A stretch of 28,721 nt of DNA, taken from the NCBI GenBank assembly GCA_039812985.1, contig JBDHUL010000005.1:1-28721 (forward strand). Reading direction: 5' to 3'. This document shows, piece after piece, positions 8,326 through 14,978 of the stretch; the first letter of the stretch is position 1; every line of letters begins with the position of its first letter. Source of the stretch: JAPUDS01 sp039812985 (GTDB lineage Bacteria; Patescibacteriota; Saccharimonadia; Saccharimonadales; Saccharimonadaceae). The position numbers were made by a program, and so were the translations under genes. The notes under the pieces are model-generated. The model saw only the letters and a program-made list of their open reading frames with translations. It was not told the origin of the DNA and did not search any database.

Positions 8326-8335
8326 GTGTTATATT
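8156..8335. repeat. Copy A of duplicated prmC 5'-end/promoter segment
   Basis: Two blocks here recur in order at 9129-9202. The first, 8156-8195, matches 9129-9168 at 35 of 40 positions, of which the first 20 are identical. The second, 8303-8314 plus the following -10 region, matches 9171-9202, with the 12 bases starting ATATTTGACT identical. In this copy the blocks are separated by 107 bases of intact prmC coding sequence; in copy B only two bases separate them. Copy A is the functional one because it is part of the intact prmC gene. Confidence 0.75.
8307..8335 (+). promoter_or_regulatory. Extended -10 promoter for the 8363 gene, overlapping the prmC start
   Basis: TTGACT (8307-8312) and TATATT (8330-8335) are separated by 17 bases, and TGT directly precedes the -10 hexamer. 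Transcription should start near 8342 on the + strand, about 20 bases before the ATG at 8363. The -35 box lies inside prmC and the spacer covers its start codon (8323-8325). The two divergent promoters therefore share DNA and may interfere with each other. Confidence 0.65.
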
Positions 8336-8362
8336 GTAACTCGTATACTATGAAAAAAACAA

Positions 8363-9124
8363 ATGGATATAACAACAAGACCACCGCTGCTAGATTCTCC
8401 AGATGCTCGGCCATTGTTTGGTGTTGACACTATCGACGGCTTTCAAGAAGTAGATGGTAAAGACATAGCCCAACAGTTTAGTCGTCTTGCCATGGGTATG
8501 CTAGATAGCACAGGAGAAAAGGGATCGATGCATATTCACCGGCTGAAGAAGGGCTCGGAAGTTAGCAGTGGTCTCATCAATCCCCTGTATGAGGGTGGCT
8601 ACATAGGGGTTGCAGCCATGCGACTCAAGGAGCCTTTTGGAAATCTTCAGATAAGCATTACGTACTTTTTGGAAGGTGAAGATAATTCAGGCCGCGGATA
8701 CCCCGAATGGGGATTGCAGATGAATTATCATTTAGACGAAAGTGGTACTTTGGTTCGTGAAGACAGAACACCCCCGACTGAAGCTGATGGAGAGATGTTT
8801 ATAGAGGATATCAAAGAGCGGGATGTCGAACATTGCAGACACATAAGCGAGATTTCTGCTCTTTTTGCTCAGCATCAAAACGAACTGAATGAAGCCGCTT
8901 CCAAAGAAAGCGTAGCAACCATGCGTGATAAATTCGCTTTAGACCTGGCTCGTTTAGGCATGATGTACGAACAACATAGCTCCGATAGAGAAGCAGCACG
9001 TGCGACGTCAATACGCGAAGGTCGTCAAATGTTGATAGACATGGGAATGAATGAACAACCTGTATCAAAAGGCGAGTTTGACTACCTCGTTACCTTAATA
9101 CGCGATCTTTATCCATCACTTTAG
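8363..9124 (+). CDS. Orphan hypothetical protein (island gene 1)
   Basis: I do not recognise a family. The 253-aa product is soluble, acidic and without a signal peptide or membrane segment. The N-terminal half (about residues 25-135) looks like a compact alpha/beta domain, with beta-prone stretches such as YIGVAAMRL, NLQISITYFL and WGLQMNYHL. The C-terminal half (about 145-253) is helical and charged, possibly coiled coil (EISALFAQHQNELNEAASKE). It has its own promoter overlapping prmC, no clear Shine-Dalgarno site, and is read against the prfA-prmC strand. It is flanked by copies A and B of the prmC 5' segment. It may be specific to a narrow lineage. Confidence 0.75.
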   Translation: MDITTRPPLLDSPDARPLFGVDTIDGFQEVDGKDIAQQFSRLAMGMLDSTGEKGSMHIHRLKKGSEVSSGLINPLYEGGYIGVAAMRLKEPFGNLQISITYFLEGEDNSGRGYPEWGLQMNYHLDESGTLVREDRTPPTEADGEMFIEDIKERDVEHCRHISEISALFAQHQNELNEAASKESVATMRDKFALDLARLGMMYEQHSSDREAARATSIREGRQMLIDMGMNEQPVSKGEFDYLVTLIRDLYPSL

Positions 9125-9128
9125 GGTG

Positions 9129-9202
9129 GTACTTTGCAGTATGGTGTCATGATGAGTCGCAAACGAGGGAATATTTGACTTTTTATAATCACATGCTATA
9201 AT
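9129..9202. repeat. Copy B: decayed prmC 5'-end/promoter remnant
   Basis: This 74-base segment repeats two blocks of the prmC start region (8156-8195 and 8303-8335) in the same order and orientation, with about 105 bases between them lost. Read on the - strand, the relic start codon (9192-9194) is followed at once by a stop, so it cannot encode PrmC. The promoter part has been kept and improved (TATAAT in place of TATATT). Such a relic points to a duplication or recombination event that built the region between prfA and prmC. Confidence 0.7.
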
Positions 9203-9219
9203 ATACAGTACAATACTGT
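9175..9219 (+). promoter_or_regulatory. Extended -10 promoter with inverted repeat at the predicted start (copy B)
   Basis: TTGACT (9175-9180) is followed after 16 bases by TATAAT (9197-9202), preceded by TGC. The perfect inverted repeat ACAGTA-CAA-TACTGT (9205-9219) covers the predicted transcription start and could be an operator. The leader to the ATG at 9255 would be about 45 bases. It contains a second -10-like TATACA (9244-9249) five bases before the ATG. Confidence 0.6.
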
Positions 9220-9254
9220 CAATCGAACGAACAAGCGATTAATATACATAACCT

Positions 9255-9826
9255 ATGACCCATACACTACCAATCATTGATGACTACGAATATGGCTCAC
9301 GCCTCGCGGATACCATAACGGCACACGGCCTCGATGCAAGAGGTCAGCTGATCAAGACTTACGGGGGGGTGAGCAACTCCATGTAGGAATCCGTGAGTTC
9401 AATCTGGGCAGACTTGCGTATATGCTTGCACGCGGCACCGACCGAGACACGACGAGTGATTCGAAGCACTATAACGGTCTTTACCGGGAGGAGCTTGATG
9501 CGGTGCGACAGGGAGGTGGCCCATCGGACCGGTATACATATGCAACCTCTCTATACCCATCGCTCGCAGCAGAGCAACAGCGGCTGTATACGTTATCGCA
9601 TGGTATTGCGGTGTATGACCCAAGATTCCTCGAACCTGTCTATCATGAGAATTGGAATGGCCTTCACAGATTTACCATCGATCCAAAAAATGCCTTAGTT
9701 GCGGTGATTCACGGTTCCCAGGATCCACGGCGGCATGCGGCTGACTTAGTAAAAAATCACCCAGGCATACATACGTTGGATGATTCGATGATAACGTGCC
9801 TTCAGGGAGTGAAGAGGGATCATTAA
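9255..9826 (+). pseudogene. Orphan hypothetical protein split by a seven-G frameshift (island gene 2)
   Basis: Translation from the ATG at 9255 runs for 43 residues and stops at TAG (9384-9386). The next frame is open from before the run of seven G (9363-9369) and continues in a protein-like way (EQLHVGIREFNLGRLAY, then a 134-residue stretch beginning at 9422) to the stop at 9824-9826. Eight or five G would join the halves into about 190 residues. No family is recognised. The product is predicted soluble, with a Tyr/His-rich middle and C-terminal part. It has its own promoter and ends only three bases from the prfA stop on the opposite strand. It could be a phase-variable gene, a decaying gene or an assembly error. 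The ATG at 9422 alone would give a shorter intact product. Confidence 0.5.
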
Positions 9827-9829
9827 GGG

Positions 9830-10894
9830 CTATACGCTTTGCGCTTTGAGCTCGCGTTCGTAGGCCCCGAGCTTTTCAAGGATGTCATCTATATCGCCGT
9901 TCATGGCCTGGGGGATGCCGCTGCGACTGTAGCCAATGCGGTGGTCGGTAATACGGTCTTGCGGGAAGTTATAGGTGCGGATCTTTTCACTCCGGTCGCC
10001 CGAACCAATGAGTTCTCGACGCTCGGCAGAGAGTTTGGCATTTTCTTCGTCTAGCTTTATTTGCAACAGCCGAGAACGTAGGACGCTCATGGCCTTGAGC
10101 TTGTTCTTTAGCTGGGATTTTTCGTCTTGGTTAGTGACGACGAGACCAGATGGTAGGTGGGTGATGCGAACGGCGCTGTCAGTGGTGTTCACGCTCTGGC
10201 CGCCGTGGCCGCTTGCCCTATAAATATCAATACGGAGATCGCTATCTTTTATCTCAACGTCGGTTTCCTCGGCCTCGGGCAGGACAGCGACAGTAACGGT
10301 TGAGGTGTGGATACGTCCTTGACTCTCAGTTACGGGAACGCGTTGAACGCGGTGAACGCCTGACTCAAACTTGAGCTGTGCGTAGGGCCGGTCGCCCTTT
10401 ATGCCAAAAATTACTTCTTTGTAGCCGCCACTCTCGTTAGGCGATTCACCAAGGAGCTCGGTTTTGAACCCGTGGGTTTCGCACCAGCGCAGGTACATAC
10501 GGTACAGTTCAGCTGCAAACAACGACGCCTCATCGCCGCCAGCACCAGCCCGGATTTCGACGATAACGTCCTTCTCGTCATTCGGGTCCTTTGGTGTCAA
10601 CATAACAAACAACTTCTCGTCGAGCGCGGCGAGCTCTGTCTCAAGTAGCGGGAGTTCTTCTTTGGCCAGTTCTGCCAGGTCGTCACCGCCACTGGCCAGT
10701 TCTTTTGCCTCAACGATTTGTTGTTCGAGTATGCTGCGGCGTTCGGCTGCTGCAATAAGTTCGTCAAGTTCGAGCAAACGGCGATTTTTTTTGGCGTAGT
10801 CGGGGTCAGAAAAAGCATGTGGTTGCGCTAAAAAATCAGTCAGTTCGGATCTTTCATTTTTGAGCGAGGGAGTGTCAAGTGTGATTGTTGCCAT
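9830..10894 (-). CDS. prfA: Peptide chain release factor 1
   Basis: RF1 recognises UAA and UAG and triggers peptide release on the ribosome. An N-terminal coiled-coil domain 1 (about residues 1-100) precedes the codon-recognition domain with the tripeptide PVT (187-189; PAT or PVT is typical of RF1, in contrast to SPF of RF2). The catalytic GGQ follows at 231-233 within RASGHGGQSVNTTDSAV, whose Gln is the PrmC target. The C-terminus has the normal domain 4. The 354 aa length is usual. It follows rpmE across a terminator, so it may rely on read-through or its own promoter. The start has no strong Shine-Dalgarno site but fits the family N-terminus. Confidence 0.95.
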   Translation of the reverse strand: MATITLDTPSLKNERSELTDFLAQPHAFSDPDYAKKNRRLLELDELIAAAERRSILEQQIVEAKELASGGDDLAELAKEELPLLETELAALDEKLFVMLTPKDPNDEKDVIVEIRAGAGGDEASLFAAELYRMYLRWCETHGFKTELLGESPNESGGYKEVIFGIKGDRPYAQLKFESGVHRVQRVPVTESQGRIHTSTVTVAVLPEAEETDVEIKDSDLRIDIYRASGHGGQSVNTTDSAVRITHLPSGLVVTNQDEKSQLKNKLKAMSVLRSRLLQIKLDEENAKLSAERRELIGSGDRSEKIRTYNFPQDRITDHRIGYSRSGIPQAMNGDIDDILEKLGAYERELKAQSV

Positions 10895-10910
10895 GGTTGT
10901 ATTATCTCAT

Positions 10911-10943
10911 ATAAAAACCGACCCTTGAAAGGCCGGTTTTTAT
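10911..10943 (-). terminator. Rho-independent terminator downstream of rpmE
   Basis: ATAAAAACCG (10911-10920) and its complement CGGTTTTTAT (10934-10943) form a ten-pair stem with an inner CCTT-GA-AAGG hairpin. Read on the - strand, the stem ends in a U-run. It lies 11 bases beyond the rpmE stop and 17 bases before the prfA start, so it should attenuate transcription into prfA. Confidence 0.75.
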
Positions 10944-10953
10944 GTACGGCGTA

Positions 10954-11283
10954 TTATTTTTCTGCCTTAGCGGCTTTCTTCTCTTTGACGGCAGCGGCTT
11001 TTTTGGCTTTGTTCGCGAGGGCTTTGCGCCGTTCTTCGGCAGCAGCAGCGCGGGCTTTAAAGCGGTCGACGCGCCCTTCGGTGTCAATAATCTTCTCTTC
11101 GCCCGTGAAGAACGGATGCGAGGCGCTTGAAATGTGAACTTTCACGAGTGGGTATTCGTTACCGTCTTCCCAGGTGATAGTTTCGTTGCTCTTGGCGGTG
11201 CTTTTCGTCAGAAAACGAAAGTCCGCGGCTTCGTCGAGGAATACGACAAAGCGGTAGTCTGTTGGGTGTACATCTTTTTTCAT
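10954..11283 (-). CDS. rpmE: 50S ribosomal protein L31 type B with Lys/Ala-rich tail
   Basis: L31 bridges the ribosomal subunits. The N-terminal 75 residues match type B L31 (DVHPTDYRFVVFLD, WEDGNEYPLVKVHISS, SHPFFTGEEK and DTEGRVDRFKAR). The CxxC zinc site of type A is missing. About 35 residues of Lys/Ala/Glu-rich sequence extend beyond the usual end of the family and should be helical and RNA-binding or disordered. It is the first gene of the rpmE-prfA-(prmC) order seen in many bacteria. A near-consensus promoter lies directly upstream and a terminator directly downstream, so it can be expressed as a single-gene unit. Confidence 0.93.
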   Translation of the reverse strand: MKKDVHPTDYRFVVFLDEAADFRFLTKSTAKSNETITWEDGNEYPLVKVHISSASHPFFTGEEKIIDTEGRVDRFKARAAAAEERRKALANKAKKAAAVKEKKAAKAEK

Positions 11284-11295
11284 AATCAGGGAAGG

Positions 11296-11324
11296 ATTAT
11301 ATCTGTTTTGCGGTAAAAAGTCAA
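11296..11324 (-). promoter_or_regulatory. Near-consensus promoter of rpmE
   Basis: On the - strand, TTGACT (11324-11319) and TATAAT (11301-11296) are separated by 17 bases. The -10 element ends 12 bases before the ATG (11283), which predicts a leader of only about six bases with no Shine-Dalgarno site. Confidence 0.75.
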
Positions 11325-11339
11325 AGAAACGGCGACAAA

Positions 11340-11359
11340 GCCAGTGGTTGCAGCCTGGC
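11340..11359 (-). terminator. Possible weak terminator after the OmpA-like gene
   Basis: GCCAG (11340-11344) pairs with CTGGC (11355-11359) around a ten-base loop, just beyond the stop of the 11362 gene. On the - strand it is followed by only TTTGT, so termination would be weak. Confidence 0.35.
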
Positions 11360-11361
11360 GC

Positions 11362-12054
11362 TTACCGGACTGCGCAGGTTTCATCACCCACGATTGCCAA
11401 ATTGACATTGCGACGGGCTAATTTAGATGACTCTGTTTCGTCGTGTTCGGCGGTAGTTGGGAGTATGGCTATTTTGTCAGGCTTGACGCCGCGTTGTATG
11501 AGCTGACTGCGTATATATTCAGCTCGTTGGGTACCAAGTTGCTCATTGGCACTCGTCACAGAGACATCCTGTATTTGAGGGGTAAGGTTAACCATAAATT
11601 TTTTGGCCGAGTATTTTTTGATCCAAGCGGCTTCCTTGTCGAGTTCAGTATTTTGCATGTCGGTAAACTCGGTAACGAATACAGCTTTGTCGGCTTCGAA
11701 GAAGTACGTTTCCCCATATATGAAGCCATAGGACTGAAAGTGCCGTTCGTCAGGGATCATCTCCAGAGCTTCTTCTTTGGTTATGCAAGTTGATGGGGTG
11801 TTTTCAGCTGGCGCTTGTGTAGCTGCTTGCTGTTTGGGGGTAGTGTTATTGGGGGTAGATTTTGGTGCAAGGAATGTAAATAACAGGCCGGCCACGACCG
11901 CAAGTAATACAACCCCACCGACAACAATGCTAACAATAAGCCCAGTGTTGTTTTTTTTCTGGGGGGCCTGCGATGGGGCTGAGCTTGGGGTTGGCGGTGT
12001 GCCTGTAGGTGTGACGGTCGGCGCTGTAGCGACAGGATTGTCGGCTGGTTCCAT
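11362..12054 (-). CDS. Membrane-anchored protein with OmpA-like C-terminal domain
   Basis: The 230-aa product has a Pro/Thr/Ser-rich cytoplasmic N-terminus (about residues 1-35), one transmembrane helix (about 39-63) and a short Thr/Gln/Pro linker. The extracellular domain resembles an OmpA/MotB peptidoglycan-binding fold: LGTQRAEYIRSQLIQRGV followed by SSKLARRNVNLAIVGD are the two most diagnostic stretches. The domain is short and divergent, and the usual NxxLSxxRA helix reads NEQLGTQRA. It probably ties the membrane to the cell wall; I infer this from the fold alone. AAGGAGAT lies six bases before the ATG. It is read divergently from the ABC exporter. Confidence 0.7.
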   Translation of the reverse strand: MEPADNPVATAPTVTPTGTPPTPSSAPSQAPQKKNNTGLIVSIVVGGVVLLAVVAGLLFTFLAPKSTPNNTTPKQQAATQAPAENTPSTCITKEEALEMIPDERHFQSYGFIYGETYFFEADKAVFVTEFTDMQNTELDKEAAWIKKYSAKKFMVNLTPQIQDVSVTSANEQLGTQRAEYIRSQLIQRGVKPDKIAILPTTAEHDETESSKLARRNVNLAIVGDETCAVR

Positions 12055-12140
12055 AGTATCTCCTTAATCCTTGATAAGGTACGTATAAGGTTTGTATGTC
12101 TTGAGGTTATTGTAGCATAAACAGCATGTCGATAGTGGTC

Positions 12141-12169
12141 TTGTTTTTACGGGTAGACATCGGTATAGT
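12141..12169 (+). promoter_or_regulatory. Promoter of the ABC exporter operon
   Basis: TTGTTT (12141-12146) and TATAGT (12164-12169) are 17 bases apart. The -10 element ends eight bases before the ATG at 12178, so the mRNA is predicted to be leaderless. Confidence 0.55.
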
Positions 12170-12177
12170 ATGATTAG

Positions 12178-12984
12178 ATGACAGAAAAACCGGTGGGCGA
12201 AGAACAGATCAAAGCCTTTTTGGATCTGTTTGATGGCGATGATGCTCGGGCTGTGGCCGCTCTTGAATCTTATAAGACCGTGCGCAAAAATTCAGTGGTC
12301 GTTCCAAATACGCCCGTACTGGTGCGTTTTGATGCCGTGACAAAAACGTACAAAATGGGCAAACAAACCATCGATGCACTCAGAGGTACGACACTTGAGA
12401 TTCATGAGGGTGAGTTTGTAGCCATTACCGGTCCAAGCGGTAGCGGCAAAAGCACGCTGTTGCAACTCATGGGTGGCTTGGATAGGCCAACGTCTGGTAC
12501 GGTGACAGTTGATGGAACGAGTCTCCGTAAGATGCGCGATAGCAAATTGGCGCAGTTTCGGGCTCAGACAATCGGGTTTGTGTTTCAGTTTTTTTATCTC
12601 CAGCCATTTCTTCGTCTCAAAACTAATCTGGAAGTACCGGCTATGTTTGCTCGAATGCCGCGGGGCGGCCGCAAGGAAAGAGCAGAAAAACTGGCACTAC
12701 AAACCGGCCTGTCGGATAGGCTCATGCACTACCCGAAAGAGCTTTCGGGAGGTCAGATGCAACGGGCGGCTGTTGCTCGGGCGCTCATGAATTCACCGAA
12801 GCTGTTACTTGCCGACGAACCAACGGGTAACCTTGACTCGACTAATGGTCGGGCTATCATTGACCTATTTGAAACAGTCCGCCAGCACTTAGGTACTACT
12901 GTTGTTGTGGTGACGCATGACATGGGCATTGCTGCTCGGGCTGATCGCGTTGTGCGCATGAAGGATGGTGAGGTGGTTGTATGA
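12178..12984 (+). CDS. ABC transporter ATP-binding protein (MacB/LolD type)
   Basis: This is the ATPase subunit of a MacB/FtsE-like exporter. After an unusual N-terminal extension of about 45 residues (helical, acidic, no known domain) comes a standard nucleotide-binding domain: Walker A GPSGSGKST (85-93), Q-loop Gln137, signature LSGGQ (189-193), Walker B LLLADEP with TGNLD, and the switch His in VVTHD. LADEPTGNLD and the overall sequence are typical of the LolD/MacB group. The last four bases overlap the permease start (ATGA). Substrates could be lipoproteins, peptides or mechanical signalling to wall enzymes; the sequence does not decide. Confidence 0.92.
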   Translation: MTEKPVGEEQIKAFLDLFDGDDARAVAALESYKTVRKNSVVVPNTPVLVRFDAVTKTYKMGKQTIDALRGTTLEIHEGEFVAITGPSGSGKSTLLQLMGGLDRPTSGTVTVDGTSLRKMRDSKLAQFRAQTIGFVFQFFYLQPFLRLKTNLEVPAMFARMPRGGRKERAEKLALQTGLSDRLMHYPKELSGGQMQRAAVARALMNSPKLLLADEPTGNLDSTNGRAIIDLFETVRQHLGTTVVVVTHDMGIAARADRVVRMKDGEVVV

Positions 12985-14858
12985 TACGGTTTGTCGACGC
13001 AGCGACGCTCGCAGTAACGAAACTTAAGACGCGCAAGGTTCGTACTGTGGTGACAGCGACACTCGCCGGGCTATTGTTCGCGATACTGGTATTTGTCTTC
13101 ACATTACTACGGGGGGGCATGGAGAGCTATAGCCGGTATGCTCACAACAGTTTATCGGAACGGTATTTGACGCTGGTGTCGTTTTATACAAGCCGTGGTA
13201 TCGACGATACAGCGCCGGAGTTGTTAGCGAAAGCGAAAGAACTGAACAAAACAATTGTCGAACAGAAGAAAGCCGACGCGAAGCGGCTTGGTGTGCCGTA
13301 CGACGCGGCGCAGGATCAACCACCAACACTCGCGTCGCAAGGCGAAAAAGAGCATTTGAACTCTCAGAACACGGCTGCTCAGCGAGTAATCAAAGAACAG
13401 ATGGCGCTACTGCCGACGGGGTTCGACTTGACAAAGCAAGCTGCGCAGGGGTACCACCCGAAAACGCTGTTCGCAAGCGAATCGTTCGGCGACACGAGTA
13501 ACTTACGTATCATGAGCGGCGGCAAAGAAGATTTTCAAGGTAAGGGTACTACCAATACGAACGATGGCATGTATGGCCGTAGTTCCCCGGAAACATTGAG
13601 CTACTTGTCTCGGTCGGTGATAGACCCATTTTTACTTGATGGCGCTAACCTGACGCCAATTTCTGCTGGGTCAGATGCCATTCCGCTTGTTATACCGTAC
13701 TCAGAAGCTGAAAAGGCTATTGGCTTGAAACCACTTTCCAAAACTGCGACGAGTGATGAAAAGATCGCACGTGTTGACGAGGTGAAAAAGCGTGCGGTTA
13801 ATGCGATGATTGCGCTTTGCTACCGGAACGGGAGCTCACAACAAGCTATAGAACAGACGAAGCAGCAAATAACCGATATCGAAAAACATAAAAGCGATAA
13901 AGCATATCAGATGCCTAGCCAAATCTATGCCTTGCCTGATCCGGCGGCTTGCGGACCGGTTGCAGTGACGAAAGACACCCGTTCGGCCGAAGAAAGGCGT
14001 CTCACGACCAACCAATTTGAGTTTAACGCTCTCTACGGCACCGAGGTCAGACCGGTTGAGAAAAAACTGCAGTTTCGCATCGTGGGTCTTTCGCCTGATG
14101 CACCGGACTATTCGAGTATCGGCACATTTGATGGGTTTGCGATGGTATTTGGAGGTATGTCGCTTAGCGGCCAGTGGGTAGTACCAACTGAGCTCGTACC
14201 CCAAGCCGCACGAGCTGACCTGATACCCCAAACGGACCTCGCTAGTATGTCTGTGCCCGCGGGGGTGGGCAGTATCGTTGAGTTTTCAAGTGCGAGTGAA
14301 GCCCGCAAGTTCCTTACTGAAAAAGGCTGTAGCGGTTTGGATTGTAGCGATAAAAAACCATTCATCGCTTACTTTGGCAGCAACAGCGTGCTTATGGATG
14401 ATATTATGGGCAAAGCAACCCAGTCCTTGCAGATCGCCGGGCTTGTCGTGTCGGTAATTGCCGCTGTACTCATGATGGGTATGGTAGGGCGAGTCGTCAC
14501 GGATAGCCGTCGGGAAACAGCGGTATTTCGGGCTATTGGTGCAAAGCGCAATGACATCCGTGCTATATACACTCTCTATGTGACAATGTTCTCGCTTGTT
14601 GTGGCGCTTGCGGCTATTGTTATTGGTTTTTCAGCGGCTTGGGTGGTCAGTAGTGTGTCGTCGTCTTCGCTCACATCTTCGGCACGCCTCATCTTCATCT
14701 CGACGCACGAGACTGCCCCAGTGTGGCTCGTTGGACTATGGCCGGAGGCGCTAGCAATAACGGTGGGGGTGATAGTTGTCACGGGACTCGCTGCCATGCT
14801 TCTTCCCTTATCGCGCAATCTCGTCCGTAGTCCGCTCAAAGACATGCGTTCGGAGTAA
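12981..14858 (+). CDS. FtsX/MacB-like ABC transporter permease
   Basis: The 625-aa permease starts with a transmembrane helix (about residues 23-43). A very large extracellular region of about 430 residues follows, then three C-terminal transmembrane segments (about 490-510, 530-560 and 585-610) typical of the FtsX domain (VSVIAAVLMMGMVGRVVTDSRRETAVFRAIGAKRNDI). The coupling-helix motif ETAVFRAIGAKR supports the MacB/FtsX group. The extracellular part carries Lys/Gln-rich helices (about 80-150 and 290-320) and four Cys (CYRNG, AACGP, GCSGLDCSD) that may form disulfides. It is translationally coupled to the ATPase. No periplasmic adaptor is present, as expected in a monoderm. Confidence 0.88.
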   Translation: MIRFVDAATLAVTKLKTRKVRTVVTATLAGLLFAILVFVFTLLRGGMESYSRYAHNSLSERYLTLVSFYTSRGIDDTAPELLAKAKELNKTIVEQKKADAKRLGVPYDAAQDQPPTLASQGEKEHLNSQNTAAQRVIKEQMALLPTGFDLTKQAAQGYHPKTLFASESFGDTSNLRIMSGGKEDFQGKGTTNTNDGMYGRSSPETLSYLSRSVIDPFLLDGANLTPISAGSDAIPLVIPYSEAEKAIGLKPLSKTATSDEKIARVDEVKKRAVNAMIALCYRNGSSQQAIEQTKQQITDIEKHKSDKAYQMPSQIYALPDPAACGPVAVTKDTRSAEERRLTTNQFEFNALYGTEVRPVEKKLQFRIVGLSPDAPDYSSIGTFDGFAMVFGGMSLSGQWVVPTELVPQAARADLIPQTDLASMSVPAGVGSIVEFSSASEARKFLTEKGCSGLDCSDKKPFIAYFGSNSVLMDDIMGKATQSLQIAGLVVSVIAAVLMMGMVGRVVTDSRRETAVFRAIGAKRNDIRAIYTLYVTMFSLVVALAAIVIGFSAAWVVSSVSSSSLTSSARLIFISTHETAPVWLVGLWPEALAITVGVIVVTGLAAMLLPLSRNLVRSPLKDMRSE

Positions 14859-14861
14859 ACG

Positions 14862-14890
14862 TTGCCTTTTGCCCCTGTTCTTGCTATGAT
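14862..14890 (+). promoter_or_regulatory. Promoter of rpsB-tsf
   Basis: TTGCCT (14862-14867) and TATGAT (14885-14890) are 17 bases apart, with TGC preceding the -10 hexamer. Transcription near 14897 would give a leader of about 80 bases. Confidence 0.55.
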
Positions 14891-14925
14891 AGTTGGCGTA
14901 CTCATTTATATTAACGACACAGTTT

Positions 14926-14955
14926 TGCTGCATACTCCTGATTTTAGGGCAGCCA
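14926..14955 (+). promoter_or_regulatory. Possible structured leader of rpsB
   Basis: The leader can form GCTGC paired with GCAGC, stacked on CCT paired with AGG around the loop GATTTT, with ATACT bulged on one side. Ribosomal protein S2 operons are autoregulated through leader RNA in other bacteria; a similar role here is speculative. An AAGGAG ribosome-binding site follows before the ATG at 14979. Confidence 0.3.
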
Positions 14956-14978
14956 AACAAGGTACAAGGAGTTAACGT

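Noticed and set aside
8156..9202. Insertion sequence or composite transposon flanked by copies A and B
   Set aside because: The copies are direct, one is part of intact prmC, there are no terminal inverted repeats, and neither orphan resembles a transposase or toxin.
10464..10799. Ser-rich + strand frame inside prfA
   Set aside because: It is the antisense shadow of prfA; its Ser/Ala runs come from the codons of the coiled-coil region.
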